A DNA stretch of 64,000 nt from Yamadazyma tenuis (taxonomy: Eukaryota > Ascomycota > Pichiomycetes > Serinales > Debaryomycetaceae), in NCBI RefSeq assembly GCF_029203305.1, contig NC_089463.1:481001-545000 (forward strand), in the 5' to 3' direction. Of the stretch, positions 49,466-58,505 are shown piece by piece. Made by a program: the position numbers and the translations under genes. Position 1 is the stretch's first letter, and the number at the start of each line of letters is the position of its first letter. The notes under the pieces were generated by a model, which was not told the DNA's origin, made no database searches, and saw nothing but the letters and a program-made list of their open reading frames with translations.

Positions 49466-50305
49466 ATGATTCCCAACCACATATTGGTTCTTGGACCTCC
49501 AAATTCGGGAAAGCTAAGAGTCGCCGACCTAATGCTGGGGGGGGGCTCTTGTGATGTGCCTAATGAATCGCACAGTGGCTTAATTGTCAAAGGAGAGTTG
49601 AAAACCAAGTATTACTCTTCCCATGTCAATATTCTCATTGACGAGTACCCATCCATCAGAACAGACTCAAACAAAAAAGCGCACGACCACAAGCAATTAC
49701 TTGAATGGTACGACGAGTTCAAGAAAGAGGAATGTAAGGAACTTCGGGATGTTCTCGATGGGTTCATTTTCACCATAAATTTGGATACAGAACCATTACA
49801 ACTAGTGACCAAGCTGCTCGAAGTTATCAGCATGTTGAAAGAACTATTGACTGACGAGTCCGAAGACGATTTCTTCTGTTTGATAGTTGGAGTTTCTGAA
49901 GAAATAATAGACTACTTGGAAGTGGAAGACTCGTGCATAAACAATGGGCTAGAGTTTGTATATTTCAATGAGGCTGGAACCAACGAATATAAAGATAGAA
50001 TTGGCAAAGACCGGATTATGGAGGTTCTTGAGACTCATAAGTGGAGGAGTGTAGATACCAGCAGTTCAGAGAAGTATACGGAGAACAAAATGCGTAAAGT
50101 GAATGGGAGTTTGATGGAGAGTTTACTAGGTAATGATAATAACGAAGATAACGAGACCGACAACTACGAAAACCTTGAAGAGGTGGAACTCACAGGCGTG
50201 CTAGAAAAGCTTAAGCTTGCAAAAGCTGAGGCAAGCACCATGAGCCATGAGGAAAAGGAACTTTACGTACAAAAGGTCATTGATGACTTGATTGACTATA
50301 TCTAA
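49466..50305 (+). CDS. IRC6: Clathrin-adaptor-binding GTPase-like protein Irc6 (p34/AAGAB family)
   Basis: 279 residues (S. cerevisiae Irc6 237). A Rossmann/small-GTPase-like fold begins with ILVLGPPNSGKLR, a P-loop (GPPNSGK). The blocks ECKELRDVLDGFIF and DRIGKDRIMEVLETHKW match Irc6. The C-terminal helix is rich in Glu/Lys. Irc6 chaperones AP-1 assembly. The run of nine G at 49537-49545 lies just after the P-loop and encodes Gly-Gly plus part of the flanking codons; the frame is intact. Confidence 0.85.
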   Translation: MIPNHILVLGPPNSGKLRVADLMLGGGSCDVPNESHSGLIVKGELKTKYYSSHVNILIDEYPSIRTDSNKKAHDHKQLLEWYDEFKKEECKELRDVLDGFIFTINLDTEPLQLVTKLLEVISMLKELLTDESEDDFFCLIVGVSEEIIDYLEVEDSCINNGLEFVYFNEAGTNEYKDRIGKDRIMEVLETHKWRSVDTSSSEKYTENKMRKVNGSLMESLLGNDNNEDNETDNYENLEEVELTGVLEKLKLAKAEASTMSHEEKELYVQKVIDDLIDYI

Positions 50306-50319
50306 TAAATAATGCTATT

Positions 50320-50964
50320 CTACAATTTTTTGTCTCTGGCCACCGAATAGTTGACACTATATCCAGGCTCGAAATAACACTCTTGAGTATCTTCGTCTGC
50401 GACTCCATTTTCATGTATAAACACTGCAAAATCAATATGTGCAACCTCCTCATCGATGACTACCATTGGAGCATGCCAAGTTCCAGCTCCATATGTAATT
50501 GACTGGTTCCCCTTGCACACAAAAGCCCTCAATTGTGAAGGATCTGGAAGCATATCGGGACTAGTTTCATCAGTTTTGGCCACAATCACAAGAAAAGACT
50601 TTTTGTGCAAGTCTTGGCCCATTGGAATGAATGTCTGAGTGGTGAATGGATGTCTTTCCAACACTTTTGAAAGATAAGTTTTGCCAATCCCTGAGGATGA
50701 AATCAAGTGTTTGGGAGCCTTACACCGGAAGATGTTCCAGTTGGCGGTGGCAGGCTTGCCGCTAGAACACTTTTCATAGTTATTCACTACAGGTGCAACT
50801 TTATGAATTTTTTGGGCAGTACCATAGTTAGCGGCACTACTCTCGACATTGAGGATTTGATGATCGGCACTGATCACTCCCCCGTATGGACTAAATCCTT
50901 CAGGTGTGAGAGGCACAGCCTCTATGGTTTTGGTATTACTAACGTCAAATGTCTTAATTACCAT
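50320..50964 (-). CDS. DAL3: Ureidoglycolate lyase Dal3
   Basis: 214 residues, close to the 195 of S. cerevisiae Dal3. Cupin-like fold with the family blocks PLTPEGFSPYGGVIS, LERHPFTTQTFIPMG and YGAGTWHAPMVVIDEEVAHIDFAVF; the last carries the putative metal-site His. It releases urea from ureidoglycolate in allantoin degradation. The promoter is under 80 nt before the next gene ends and holds a GATAAG box. Converges with IRC6 (14 nt). Confidence 0.93.
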   Translation of the reverse strand: MVIKTFDVSNTKTIEAVPLTPEGFSPYGGVISADHQILNVESSAANYGTAQKIHKVAPVVNNYEKCSSGKPATANWNIFRCKAPKHLISSSGIGKTYLSKVLERHPFTTQTFIPMGQDLHKKSFLVIVAKTDETSPDMLPDPSQLRAFVCKGNQSITYGAGTWHAPMVVIDEEVAHIDFAVFIHENGVADEDTQECYFEPGYSVNYSVARDKKL

Positions 50965-50979
50965 CAGTAAAATATGATT

Positions 50980-50985
50980 CTTATC
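50980..50985 (-). promoter_or_regulatory. GATAAG box upstream of DAL3
   Basis: GATAAG on the minus strand, 16 nt before the DAL3 ATG. GATA factors (Gln3, Gat1) bind this core upstream of DAL genes. A single hexamer is weak evidence. Confidence 0.45.
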
Positions 50986-51041
50986 TTTTATTTTTCGGAG
51001 TTTTGCGAAAAATCATATATACTTTTATACAAAAATATTAC

Positions 51042-52166
51042 CTAATAGTCCAATTCAGTTAAGTTGCCTCCCGTACAGTAGTTGGTGTAGTTTTGAAAGT
51101 ATGCATCCACCAAAATGTCATAGAACTTGTCCTGGTCAATTGAGTCCACGATGGTGACATTTCCAGTCTTGTAAGCAGTTGGAGCTCTATCGTGACTCCA
51201 GATTCTGACGGTCCCGTAGAATGGAGAGTTGAAACTCGTATCAACAGCGAGAGCAACGCTGGTCTTGTGGGTGATGATTTCAGGGGAAACCATGAAGGCA
51301 GAAACAACAGAATCCCAGAATGGCAAAATGTTTTCGGTGCTTACACTGTTCAAAGTGTAGTTTCCACTCAAAACCGTCTCGTTAACACCCACCAAATAAG
51401 GACTTTCTTGAATTTCTTCTAAGCCTCCAGCCCTTTCGATCATCTCATCGTAAAGGTCTTGCGATGGAGTTTCGGCGTTGGTGACATTACCACCAATTAT
51501 GATCTTCTTCCAGTCAGCTGTTAAAACCATTTGAGCAGCTTCAGGATCTTGAATAATATTGATGTCACTGACAAGATCATCTTGGAAACTGCTTCCAGCA
51601 GCATGGGCGTACTGAACATCGATGTATCCTCCCATAATGTAAAGACCAGCAGCTTCTTTGACCAAGTTTGGGTATATAGAGATGGCTTGGGCAACGGTGG
51701 TCATAGTTCCTGCTGCAAAAATAGTCACAGGGTCTGAATCCTTATAAGCTTTAACGGCCTCAATCATGGCAATTGCACCAGGCAAAGTCTCGTTGTAGGA
51801 GAAGTCTTTCCAGGTGTACGAGTCAGTGTAATATGGAGACCAGGCACCTTCCCATACAAGAGTTCCGTACAATTGTTCCCACACATGGAAGGTTTCGTTA
51901 GTCCTAAGGAATGGCTTTGAGGCGCCACCGTAAAGTGGAACACATGAGTCCAAGGAGTAGTTTTCCAAGATGGTAGCATGGCTTCCCACTGAGTCAACAT
52001 AAGAACTACTACCAAAACTTCCGGACACCCCGAGAATTTCCCATCCGGCAAACAAGGGTATCAAAATGGTGGGGGTATTAGCTTCATCGTTGTCAATGAA
52101 CACTTTTTTAGCAGTGGCTGACAAAGCAGTAGCAAGGACCAAAAGGGTCTTTGGGAAAAAAACCAT
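51042..52166 (-). CDS. Secreted inosine-uridine nucleoside-hydrolase-like protein
   Basis: 374 residues from the ATG at 52166. A signal peptide (about 1-19, LLVLATALSATAK), many NxS/T sites, and a nucleoside-hydrolase fold follow. The usual DxDPGxDD metal motif is altered: residues 25-30 are D-N-D-E-A-N, so the first Asp pair (25, 27) is kept but the two following Asp are absent. IFAAGTMTTVAQAI and a late SHDRAPTAY (His-Asp) are retained. This secreted fungal subfamily lacks the strict motif, so it may still act on nucleosides outside the cell. Lies next to DAL3, in the same direction. Confidence 0.78.
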   Translation of the reverse strand: MVFFPKTLLVLATALSATAKKVFIDNDEANTPTILIPLFAGWEILGVSGSFGSSSYVDSVGSHATILENYSLDSCVPLYGGASKPFLRTNETFHVWEQLYGTLVWEGAWSPYYTDSYTWKDFSYNETLPGAIAMIEAVKAYKDSDPVTIFAAGTMTTVAQAISIYPNLVKEAAGLYIMGGYIDVQYAHAAGSSFQDDLVSDINIIQDPEAAQMVLTADWKKIIIGGNVTNAETPSQDLYDEMIERAGGLEEIQESPYLVGVNETVLSGNYTLNSVSTENILPFWDSVVSAFMVSPEIITHKTSVALAVDTSFNSPFYGTVRIWSHDRAPTAYKTGNVTIVDSIDQDKFYDILVDAYFQNYTNYCTGGNLTELDY

Positions 52167-52230
52167 GGGATATCTGTTGGGGGGAAAATTGACTGAAAAA
52201 TTCTCGAGGTTTTTATAGATGAGTTTCCTC

Positions 52231-52271
52231 CTTATCAAAATCTCCGGTTGTTGAAAAGCCGCTCCGATAAG
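52231..52271. promoter_or_regulatory. Two GATAAG boxes upstream of the nucleoside-hydrolase gene
   Basis: GATAAG at 52231-52236 (minus strand) and 52266-52271 (plus strand), 65-105 nt before the ATG. Paired, inverted GATA boxes are the form that functions in nitrogen-regulated yeast promoters. Role inferred. Confidence 0.5.
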
Positions 52272-52465
52272 CAATTACTTTTCCATTTTAGGAACGGTTC
52301 TTTCCTAAACTATTAGGTTTGAGGCGTAGAACCGTTACCCGCATCGAAGCCTTAGAGAAGTACGGCATTGTTGAATTGCAGTGGTATCTTGAAACAACCT
52401 TATTTGTGCAGATGGGTGTGGTTCTACTACTTGCGAAACACGCAAACGCGTGTATATGTTCTGGT

Positions 52466-52508
52466 TAGGCCCAAGGCTAATTGTAGCTGTCGGTTAGCCT
52501 GGGGCCTA
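52466..52508. repeat. Inverted repeat, 15-bp arms and 13-nt loop
   Basis: Arms 52466-52480 (TAGGCCCAAGGCTAA) and 52494-52508 (TTAGCCTGGGGCCTA) pair at 14 of 15 positions. It could form a stable stem in RNA or cruciform DNA. Confidence 0.85.
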
Positions 52509-52958
52509 TTTGCCTTCGTTCCATCCCTCGCTGCAGATCGCACAAGTTGAAATTTTCTCCGGCAAGAGGTTTTGGAAACTGCACGCGGCTCGGGCGGCCG
52601 TGACCGGGTGGATGCGAGTTATTGGGTAGATCTTCAAGCCTAGAGCAGTTCTATTGTAGATCCTTGAACAATTCGTCTTTGTGGTGGGTAAAGACAAGCT
52701 TTTCATTATTCAACTTAGTGAACTCTTGTAACCTCTCTGGAAACTAGCATAATAATGCAAAGAGTGCCAGGTTAATGAGGCTTAGTCTTTGACTTTTTTG
52801 CATCTCTCTCGGCAGATCTTTAATGCTGAATCTGTCTGACAATCTGTTTGTGGCATCACTGTTTAGAACGACGTTCCACTGTACGGAGCTTTCTATATCT
52901 TCCTGGCTTAGTTGAATGTCGCCTAAGGTGGCATTACATGTAGTATTTGCAGCTATTA

Positions 52959-55217
52959 CTATCCTACATAAGGAAACATATCTCCATGTCGAGTGGAATC
53001 TTCAGGGAACAACTCGTCATTCAAGAAATCAGGTATCACTAAGTCCTCTTGCATGTTGCTGGCTTCATTAGTCAAAAAATTGTCAAAATATTCGTCCGTA
53101 GGCAATTGGCTCTCATTTTTCTTGAAATCCACCTCTATATTTGAGAAGAGATTGATTGCGGTGGATGATAAGTGTCTAAGATCACTGTGGTACATCTGAG
53201 GCTGTGCTCTATCGTTGGAAGTCGAATTTTGACCATGACCTCCAATGTGAGTAATGGGTATTACCAAGGTATCGATAGTCTCTACTAGCCTTGTAGCAAG
53301 CATATTGTATTTTCGTAGATTCTTCAAGCTTGAATTTGCCAATTCTATGACATCAAGAAATTGCTTCACATCATGTCTTTGGGTGTTTATTTCCCTGACA
53401 CAGAATAAAATAGGGACCAAGACGGCTTGAAAAAGGAAATAGGTACTATACCAAGCAGAATGTGTATCAAGTTCTTCGTTGGTAACAAATGATGATACCG
53501 AACTGATGGTGTATGTAGCAGCTTCATAACATATATCCAAGCATCTTTCAAGATCTGTTCTTTGAGAGTCTGTGAGCTCGTCCAAATTACTTTCCCAAAT
53601 GAAACTCCTGAACATAAGAATCTGAATATTTCTGTATCTCCATATGGTCTTGTGTCTACTTATGGGGAACCATTTAGGGACTTTGATTTCACCATTTAAG
53701 GTGATCTCGTACCAAGAAATTGGACATAAAGTTTTGATTGCCCTTACTGCGATCTCATCAGATTCTTTGAAATATTCAGGCATAGAATTGGCAAAGTCAA
53801 CAATCAAATCATTTAGTTTTAGATACCTCTCAATTTTTTGTCCAATCTGGGGTATGGAGTTGGTGTCCAGTTTGGTGATTACGCTGTAAATTGCATAAGA
53901 AACCCTTGACAATTTTGCTTCTTGTATCAAACTGTCATAGATGGTGGGATACGGCTTGGAAATCTTATCCATTCTAATCATTGAGTCCCCACCCAAATCT
54001 GAGTCTTCAATGTTGGAAGGAAGAAGAACGTCTATTGACTCCAAGGATACCGTGTGAAGAGGTCTTCCAAATGTCACGCAATGACCAATGTCAAAATAAT
54101 ATAAACACCACCAGAGCCTCCTTCTTCGTTCAAGCTTCTCCAAAACAGTGGCTCTATATTGTGAGTCTACCGAATTTGGGTGGATTTCCCGGTGCAATCC
54201 AAAAGTTATAGCCATTCTGAGTGCTATTCCGTGATAATTCCAAGCCGTGTTAGGCTTATTCCGTTTTTGAACGTAGTTACCTAATAACACAAATGATTCA
54301 AGCAATTGATAATTACAACACTCTAATATATTTTTCTTTTGTAACCACTGTTTGACTCTCTTGTAATAGAGTAAATCAATTATCGTCGACTCTCCCAATT
54401 TCATGAGAGAACCAATAGCAAATATAGTGTTGAGCAAGACTTGAAAGACGGTGTCCTTGAAATTCAAGCTATCTGTGACAGTTACCGATGTACTTTTGAT
54501 GTAATGACTTCTGATAATTGATTCATTCACCACAGGAAAACATCTATGGTATGTACTGAAAAACGAATTGAAGAATTCATCTTGATGCTGTTTGTTGTCT
54601 AGAAGAATATGGATTTTCTCGCTCTTGAGAAGTAGCTTGTTATTCTCATTCAAATATGATGCAAAGTGGGGTATTTTAGAAGACAGTTCACTGGTCCCAG
54701 AGTTTTCTAAGAATTTTAAAATTCCGTGAGTTGATGTTATCCCGTAGTACGAATGGGACAAGTTATCACCAACCGTAAGAGCCCCCATGCCATCAATTAG
54801 ATTGTTCTCATTTGATTCTGTCCCAGCATCAGTAGAATTAGCAAATGGACTTGTATCTTCGTTTGAAGCAGGGTCTCCTTCAGCCCAGTCCAAATCGTCA
54901 ACATCATGAAAATCTTCAAAAGGTAATAGCTCGTCTAATTTGACAATCTCACGGGCATTGGAAGTCACTTCCGAAGCTCTACAAGCTATTAGGGACCTTG
55001 AAGTATCTGAATTTTTGTTATATACCAAAGACTCCAATTGATGAATGCGGTCTCTCAACTGCTGAACATACGTTTTTGTTAAAGGAACTCTCTTTGCTCG
55101 GGGAGTATAAACACATTTTCTCCCTAGGCGAATACACAGAGAACAAACGGGAGTTTCCCGTGAACACTTTAGTTTTCGAAATCGGCAGAAGTCACAGGAA
55201 TGAGGCTGTTCACTCAT
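52959..55217 (-). CDS. Gal4-type Zn2Cys6 transcription factor
   Basis: 752 residues. The DNA-binding domain has Cys8, Cys11, Cys18, Cys25, Cys28 and Cys35 with spacing 2-6-6-2-6, then a linker PRAKRVPLTKTYVQQLRDRIHQLESL that closely resembles the Gal4/Lac9 linker and coiled-coil dimerisation helix. A fungal-specific regulatory domain (Fungal_trans type, about 230-450) contains NYHGIALRMAITFGLHRE and RRRLWWCLYYFD. The acidic C-terminus may activate transcription. Next to a sugar transporter and two dehydrogenases, it is a likely pathway regulator. Name unknown. Confidence 0.85.
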   Translation of the reverse strand: MSEQPHSCDFCRFRKLKCSRETPVCSLCIRLGRKCVYTPRAKRVPLTKTYVQQLRDRIHQLESLVYNKNSDTSRSLIACRASEVTSNAREIVKLDELLPFEDFHDVDDLDWAEGDPASNEDTSPFANSTDAGTESNENNLIDGMGALTVGDNLSHSYYGITSTHGILKFLENSGTSELSSKIPHFASYLNENNKLLLKSEKIHILLDNKQHQDEFFNSFFSTYHRCFPVVNESIIRSHYIKSTSVTVTDSLNFKDTVFQVLLNTIFAIGSLMKLGESTIIDLLYYKRVKQWLQKKNILECCNYQLLESFVLLGNYVQKRNKPNTAWNYHGIALRMAITFGLHREIHPNSVDSQYRATVLEKLERRRRLWWCLYYFDIGHCVTFGRPLHTVSLESIDVLLPSNIEDSDLGGDSMIRMDKISKPYPTIYDSLIQEAKLSRVSYAIYSVITKLDTNSIPQIGQKIERYLKLNDLIVDFANSMPEYFKESDEIAVRAIKTLCPISWYEITLNGEIKVPKWFPISRHKTIWRYRNIQILMFRSFIWESNLDELTDSQRTDLERCLDICYEAATYTISSVSSFVTNEELDTHSAWYSTYFLFQAVLVPILFCVREINTQRHDVKQFLDVIELANSSLKNLRKYNMLATRLVETIDTLVIPITHIGGHGQNSTSNDRAQPQMYHSDLRHLSSTAINLFSNIEVDFKKNESQLPTDEYFDNFLTNEASNMQEDLVIPDFLNDELFPEDSTRHGDMFPYVG

Positions 55218-55230
55218 AAGGAAGAATTCA

Positions 55231-55286
55231 GTTACTCCACAAAATACGATCTGGCGGATTTAGTTTCTCCACAAAATGCGATCTAG
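55231..55286. repeat. Imperfect direct repeat in the regulator promoter
   Basis: Two copies (starting 55231 and 55263, 32-bp step) of a ~24-nt unit sharing CTCCACAAAAT and GCGATCT/ACGATCT cores. Located 14-69 nt before the Zn2Cys6 ATG. Confidence 0.65.
55255..55271. promoter_or_regulatory. Imperfect CGG-N11-CCA half-site pair upstream of the regulator
   Basis: CGG at 55255-55257 and CCA at 55269-55271, eleven bases apart. It resembles the two perfect sites nearby with one base changed, so autoregulation is possible. Confidence 0.3.
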
Positions 55287-55445
55287 GAAAATCTGGAGGA
55301 GCTCCAAAAGCACTGAATTTTATGATACGAAAGGGAATTCGAGCGGAGACACCCTAAAAATGTACTTTCTGGATGTCTCTGTGTCCCTACCCTAAGCATA
55401 CTTTTCTTCTAACAAAATCGCATACGTTAATTCACTACAAACAAA

Positions 55446-57050
55446 TTACTCACTTCTGTCTTCGATATACTCTGTTTTCTGATCCTTTTCCGTATCTTCA
55501 ACTCCAAGATTCTCTGATGTTAAATGAGCTTGGAAACTACTAGTTCGCCAAGCGGGAATGTTTTCTTGGAAAGCCATATCTATTTCTTCGAGGGTCTTAC
55601 CTTTGGTCTCCGGAAATTGAAGGAAACAGTGAATACTCATGGCTCCACAAAAGGATCCAAAAACAAAATAGGTTCTCCAGGTTATATTCCTAAAGGCTGA
55701 GGGAGTAAACATAGCAATTGCAAAGTTAAGTGCCCAATCACAAGAAACTGCAATGGATCCTGCTTTTGTCCTCGTTCTGTTAGGTAATACTTCAGGAAAG
55801 TAAGCCCAAGATACAACTGCCCAAGTAGAAGCAAAGCAGGCAACGAATAAGTAACTAAAGGCGGCAATAGCCTTACCCACTTCTTTATGGTCGTCTGGGA
55901 TTCTGATAACGACTGTGGCATCAGCTGAAACATTTGGGATCTTTTCCGAGTAAACAGCAAAAAGTGCACCTTCGATGAATAAACATATCATCATGGCAAA
56001 CCCTCCAATTATCATCAAAGGTCTTCTACCAACGTATTCAGGTAAGGGTAAAGAGATAATTGTGACCCCAAAATTGACAACGTATTGGATACTGGAGCTT
56101 ACTAGGTTACTGTTCCCCAGGGAACCAATCATTTCAAAGATGTACACGATATAGTACATCATACAATTCATACCCGTCAACTGATTCCAAGCCTGAGCGG
56201 AAATGGCGACTGTCGTACTTCTCCAATTCTGTTTGGAGAATAAACTGAAATAAGTAATTTCTTTAGAAGACTTGAAGAATACAATAGACTCCTTTAACTC
56301 TTCTAGTTCAATAAAAAATTGGTCAGTATTGTCCTTTTCATAGACCTTCTTCAACACAGCTTCTGCTTTGTCCCATTGGTCGTGGTTTGCTAGCCATCTA
56401 GGAGATTCGGGTAAAAATGGTATACCTGCCAAGAGAAGCAAAGCTGGAATCATTTGAATGGCCCAAGCTGCTCTGAAAGAGTTCTCGCCTGGTATAAAAG
56501 TACAACCATAGCCAATGTAGAACATTACCAAAATTCCAAAGGTAATGGCAAGCTGGAAAGTCCCTCCAAGTACCCCTCTCATTCTAGCTCTTGAAATCTC
56601 AGAAATATATGTAGGGGTCACCACAGAACCAATACCAATAGCAACCCCGGAAAGTATTCTGCCCATAACCAATTGGGCAATATTCCGACAAGTGCTTTGA
56701 ACAATAGCACCAATAATCCAGAAGAAGCAAGAAACGATTAAAGTTGTTCTTCTTCCAATAGGTTCAGCAAATGTGTCTGATAAGAGAGACCCTATAAGAC
56801 AACCTCCAGATACCGCAGCAGTAATTGCACCTTGTTTGGTAGAACTGGGGAAATTAAAAAATTCTCTGTAAGCATCTTGAGAGATAAAGGCCGACATTGA
56901 CGAAACATCAAAGCCAAACATTGCCCCGGACAAGGTTGCAATGCTTGCAATGAACCATTCGTTGTGATACTTAGGATAAGAATCTAAGTGCTTGTTGACT
57001 TTTGCTATGAACGACATGCTGTTTTGCAATTCTGATAGACTTATCATCAT
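55446..57050 (-). CDS. HGT-type MFS sugar transporter
   Basis: 534 residues from the ATG at 57050 (a second ATG follows at 57047). Twelve membrane segments. Sugar-porter motifs: EPIGRRTTL in the first loop, PESPRWL after segment 6, QAWNQLTGMN in segment 7, and PETKGKTLEEID at the end. The sequence belongs near the high-affinity Hgt1/Rgt-type glucose/xylose transporters of Candida, but the substrate cannot be read from sequence. It stands between the Zn2Cys6 gene and the SOU1-like pair, with a perfect CGG-N11-CCG site about 155 nt before its ATG. Confidence 0.88.
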   Translation of the reverse strand: MMISLSELQNSMSFIAKVNKHLDSYPKYHNEWFIASIATLSGAMFGFDVSSMSAFISQDAYREFFNFPSSTKQGAITAAVSGGCLIGSLLSDTFAEPIGRRTTLIVSCFFWIIGAIVQSTCRNIAQLVMGRILSGVAIGIGSVVTPTYISEISRARMRGVLGGTFQLAITFGILVMFYIGYGCTFIPGENSFRAAWAIQMIPALLLLAGIPFLPESPRWLANHDQWDKAEAVLKKVYEKDNTDQFFIELEELKESIVFFKSSKEITYFSLFSKQNWRSTTVAISAQAWNQLTGMNCMMYYIVYIFEMIGSLGNSNLVSSSIQYVVNFGVTIISLPLPEYVGRRPLMIIGGFAMMICLFIEGALFAVYSEKIPNVSADATVVIRIPDDHKEVGKAIAAFSYLFVACFASTWAVVSWAYFPEVLPNRTRTKAGSIAVSCDWALNFAIAMFTPSAFRNITWRTYFVFGSFCGAMSIHCFLQFPETKGKTLEEIDMAFQENIPAWRTSSFQAHLTSENLGVEDTEKDQKTEYIEDRSE

Positions 57051-57419
57051 TGTGAACACATTAGGGTAAAGTTATATAGTTCTTCTTTCCCCACGTATAC
57101 ACCTGCATAACCTGGGGTAAAATTGTGGGAATCCTTCTTCCGAGTTTGCACGTCAAAGAGCTAGCGGGAGTAACATCTTCCGTTAGAGTATATTGAGATT
57201 ATGCGGAAGGAGAAGGTCCGTAAATGGTAATTCATGGAGTCTCATTTTCCGCGTAGTTACGGACCCCCTGACCCTTTATGCAGAGCAAGATTGGGGAAAA
57301 TCTGGGGTCGTCAACTGCTATACGAGCTCCCATTTGAAAAGCCCCTGACTACTAAACTAATGAACAGAAAGATATATCTTGCTACAATTTGAAAAGTGCT
57401 GTCATATAATCAATAATAT
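57051..57419. other. Transporter promoter / 3' region of the SDR gene
   Basis: 369 nt. Four TTCCG/CGGAA elements occur: near 57138, 57178, 57204 and 57247. Only one pair (57204-57220) has the N11 spacing; another (57165-57182) has N12. No coding potential. Confidence 0.6.
57204..57220. promoter_or_regulatory. Gal4-type CGG-N11-CCG site in the transporter promoter
   Basis: CGG at 57204-57206 and CCG at 57218-57220 with exactly 11 bases between them. The ends share CGGA and TCCG with the site at 58368-58384. Confidence 0.65.
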
Positions 57420-58259
57420 CTATGGAACAGTGTATCCACCGTCAATTATTAAATCAGAACCAGTAGTAAAGGTGGAGGCATCCGATGCAAAATACAAGAA
57501 ACCTCCGACAAGTTCCTTTGGTAAACCTTCTCTACCCATAGGGATCAAGGACCACCATTTTTCTTTGAGCTCGAGTGGAATATGCTTGGCAATTTCCGTT
57601 GCAATGTAACCAGGTGAAATGGCATTGACTCTGGCAAATCCAACCCACTCAATTGCTAAAGACTTGGCTATTTGAATAAGGGCCGCCTTGGAAGCATTAT
57701 AAGCTGCTTGGTCGAGAGGAACCGTGACTATATGTCCAGCTTGGGATGCTGTAATGATAAACGAACCTTTACCGTTCTTTTTGAAGATCCTTCCTACCAC
57801 CTTGGCTGCGTAGTAAACGTGATCAACATTAATTCTAAGGATTTTGTGGTAATCTTCAAGAGAAGAATCAATAACCGAAACTGGCTTTGATCCAATACCT
57901 GCATTAGCCACAAAAATGTCAATGGTCCCAAACTCTTTTTCAATTTTCAAAATGGTGCTTTTAACTTCTTCAAAAACATCAACATTAGCTTTATAAGCCT
58001 TAACCTTTACCCCATACTTGGATGATAAGTCTTCGGCAAGCTTTCCAGCTGGAGTACTATTGTACCAAATTGCCACATCAGCTCCAGCCTGGGCGTAAGC
58101 TTCTGCAACTGCAAAACCAATACCTTGTGAAGAGCCCGTAATGGTAGCTACCTTACCTTTCAAAGAGAAAAGATCAAGAACGTTTTCAGCTAATTCAGGG
58201 TTTGGTCTTGGAAGCGAACCAATTTCTTCTCTAATAATGCTCTTTACACCGCTACCCAT
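57420..58259 (-). CDS. SOU1: SDR ketose/polyol reductase, Sou1-like (NADPH-type)
   Basis: 279 residues, like C. albicans Sou1 (281), an L-sorbose reductase. The Rossmann motif is TGSSQGIG at 41-48, then NAG at 119-121, catalytic Ser172, Tyr187 and Lys191, and a C-terminal GGY typical of tetrameric SDRs. After beta-strand 2 it has Tyr66-Asn-Ser, not Asp, which fits NADPH use. ENVLDLFSLKGKVATITGSS follows the Sou1 pattern closely. Shares a divergent promoter with the second SDR. Whether the substrate is sorbose, fructose or another ketose is open. Confidence 0.82.
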   Translation of the reverse strand: MGSGVKSIIREEIGSLPRPNPELAENVLDLFSLKGKVATITGSSQGIGFAVAEAYAQAGADVAIWYNSTPAGKLAEDLSSKYGVKVKAYKANVDVFEEVKSTILKIEKEFGTIDIFVANAGIGSKPVSVIDSSLEDYHKILRINVDHVYYAAKVVGRIFKKNGKGSFIITASQAGHIVTVPLDQAAYNASKAALIQIAKSLAIEWVGFARVNAISPGYIATEIAKHIPLELKEKWWSLIPMGREGLPKELVGGFLYFASDASTFTTGSDLIIDGGYTVP

Positions 58260-58505
58260 ACTTTTGTTGAATTATAGTCTGAAATAGCCATTGGACTTCT
58301 GCCTCTATTTATATGCATTGGAGAGCAGAATAGATAACCCCCACTTCGCTGATTGTATTAACATTCGCGGAACCAGTTCTTCCGCTAAATGGCTGCTAAA
58401 GTGCAGGTTGGCTTTTCTGAACACACAGAGATACCATCTCGCCGATAATTGATCCTGTTTATAATATAAGTAGCGGTAATTACGCTTTATACACAAACAG
58501 GAACT
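58260..58505. promoter_or_regulatory. Divergent promoter between the two SDR genes
   Basis: 246 nt. Holds a CGG-N11-CCG site near its centre and TATA-like stretches on both sides (TTTATAT near 58308 for the left gene, ATAATATAAG near 58461 for the right gene). Confidence 0.65.
58368..58384. promoter_or_regulatory. Gal4-type CGG-N11-CCG site in the divergent SDR promoter
   Basis: CGG at 58368-58370 and CCG at 58382-58384 with eleven bases between. The ends extend to GCGGAA and TTCCGC (58367-58372, 58380-58385), a nearly perfect inverted repeat. Confidence 0.7.

Larger units (their letters stand above)
52167..52958. other. 792-nt intergenic region with a long hairpin
   Basis: Promoter of the nucleoside-hydrolase gene on the left and 3' region of the Zn2Cys6 gene on the right. 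It contains the inverted repeat listed separately and a GC-rich patch (52580-52615). No gene is supported. Confidence 0.5.

Noticed and set aside
52585..52606. Cluster of CGG and CCG triplets in the GC-rich patch
   Set aside because: None of the pairs has the N11 spacing (10, 4, 6 and 16 only).
57165..57182. CGG-N12-CCG pair in the transporter promoter
   Set aside because: Spacing is one base longer than the Gal4-type 11; kept only as a remark.
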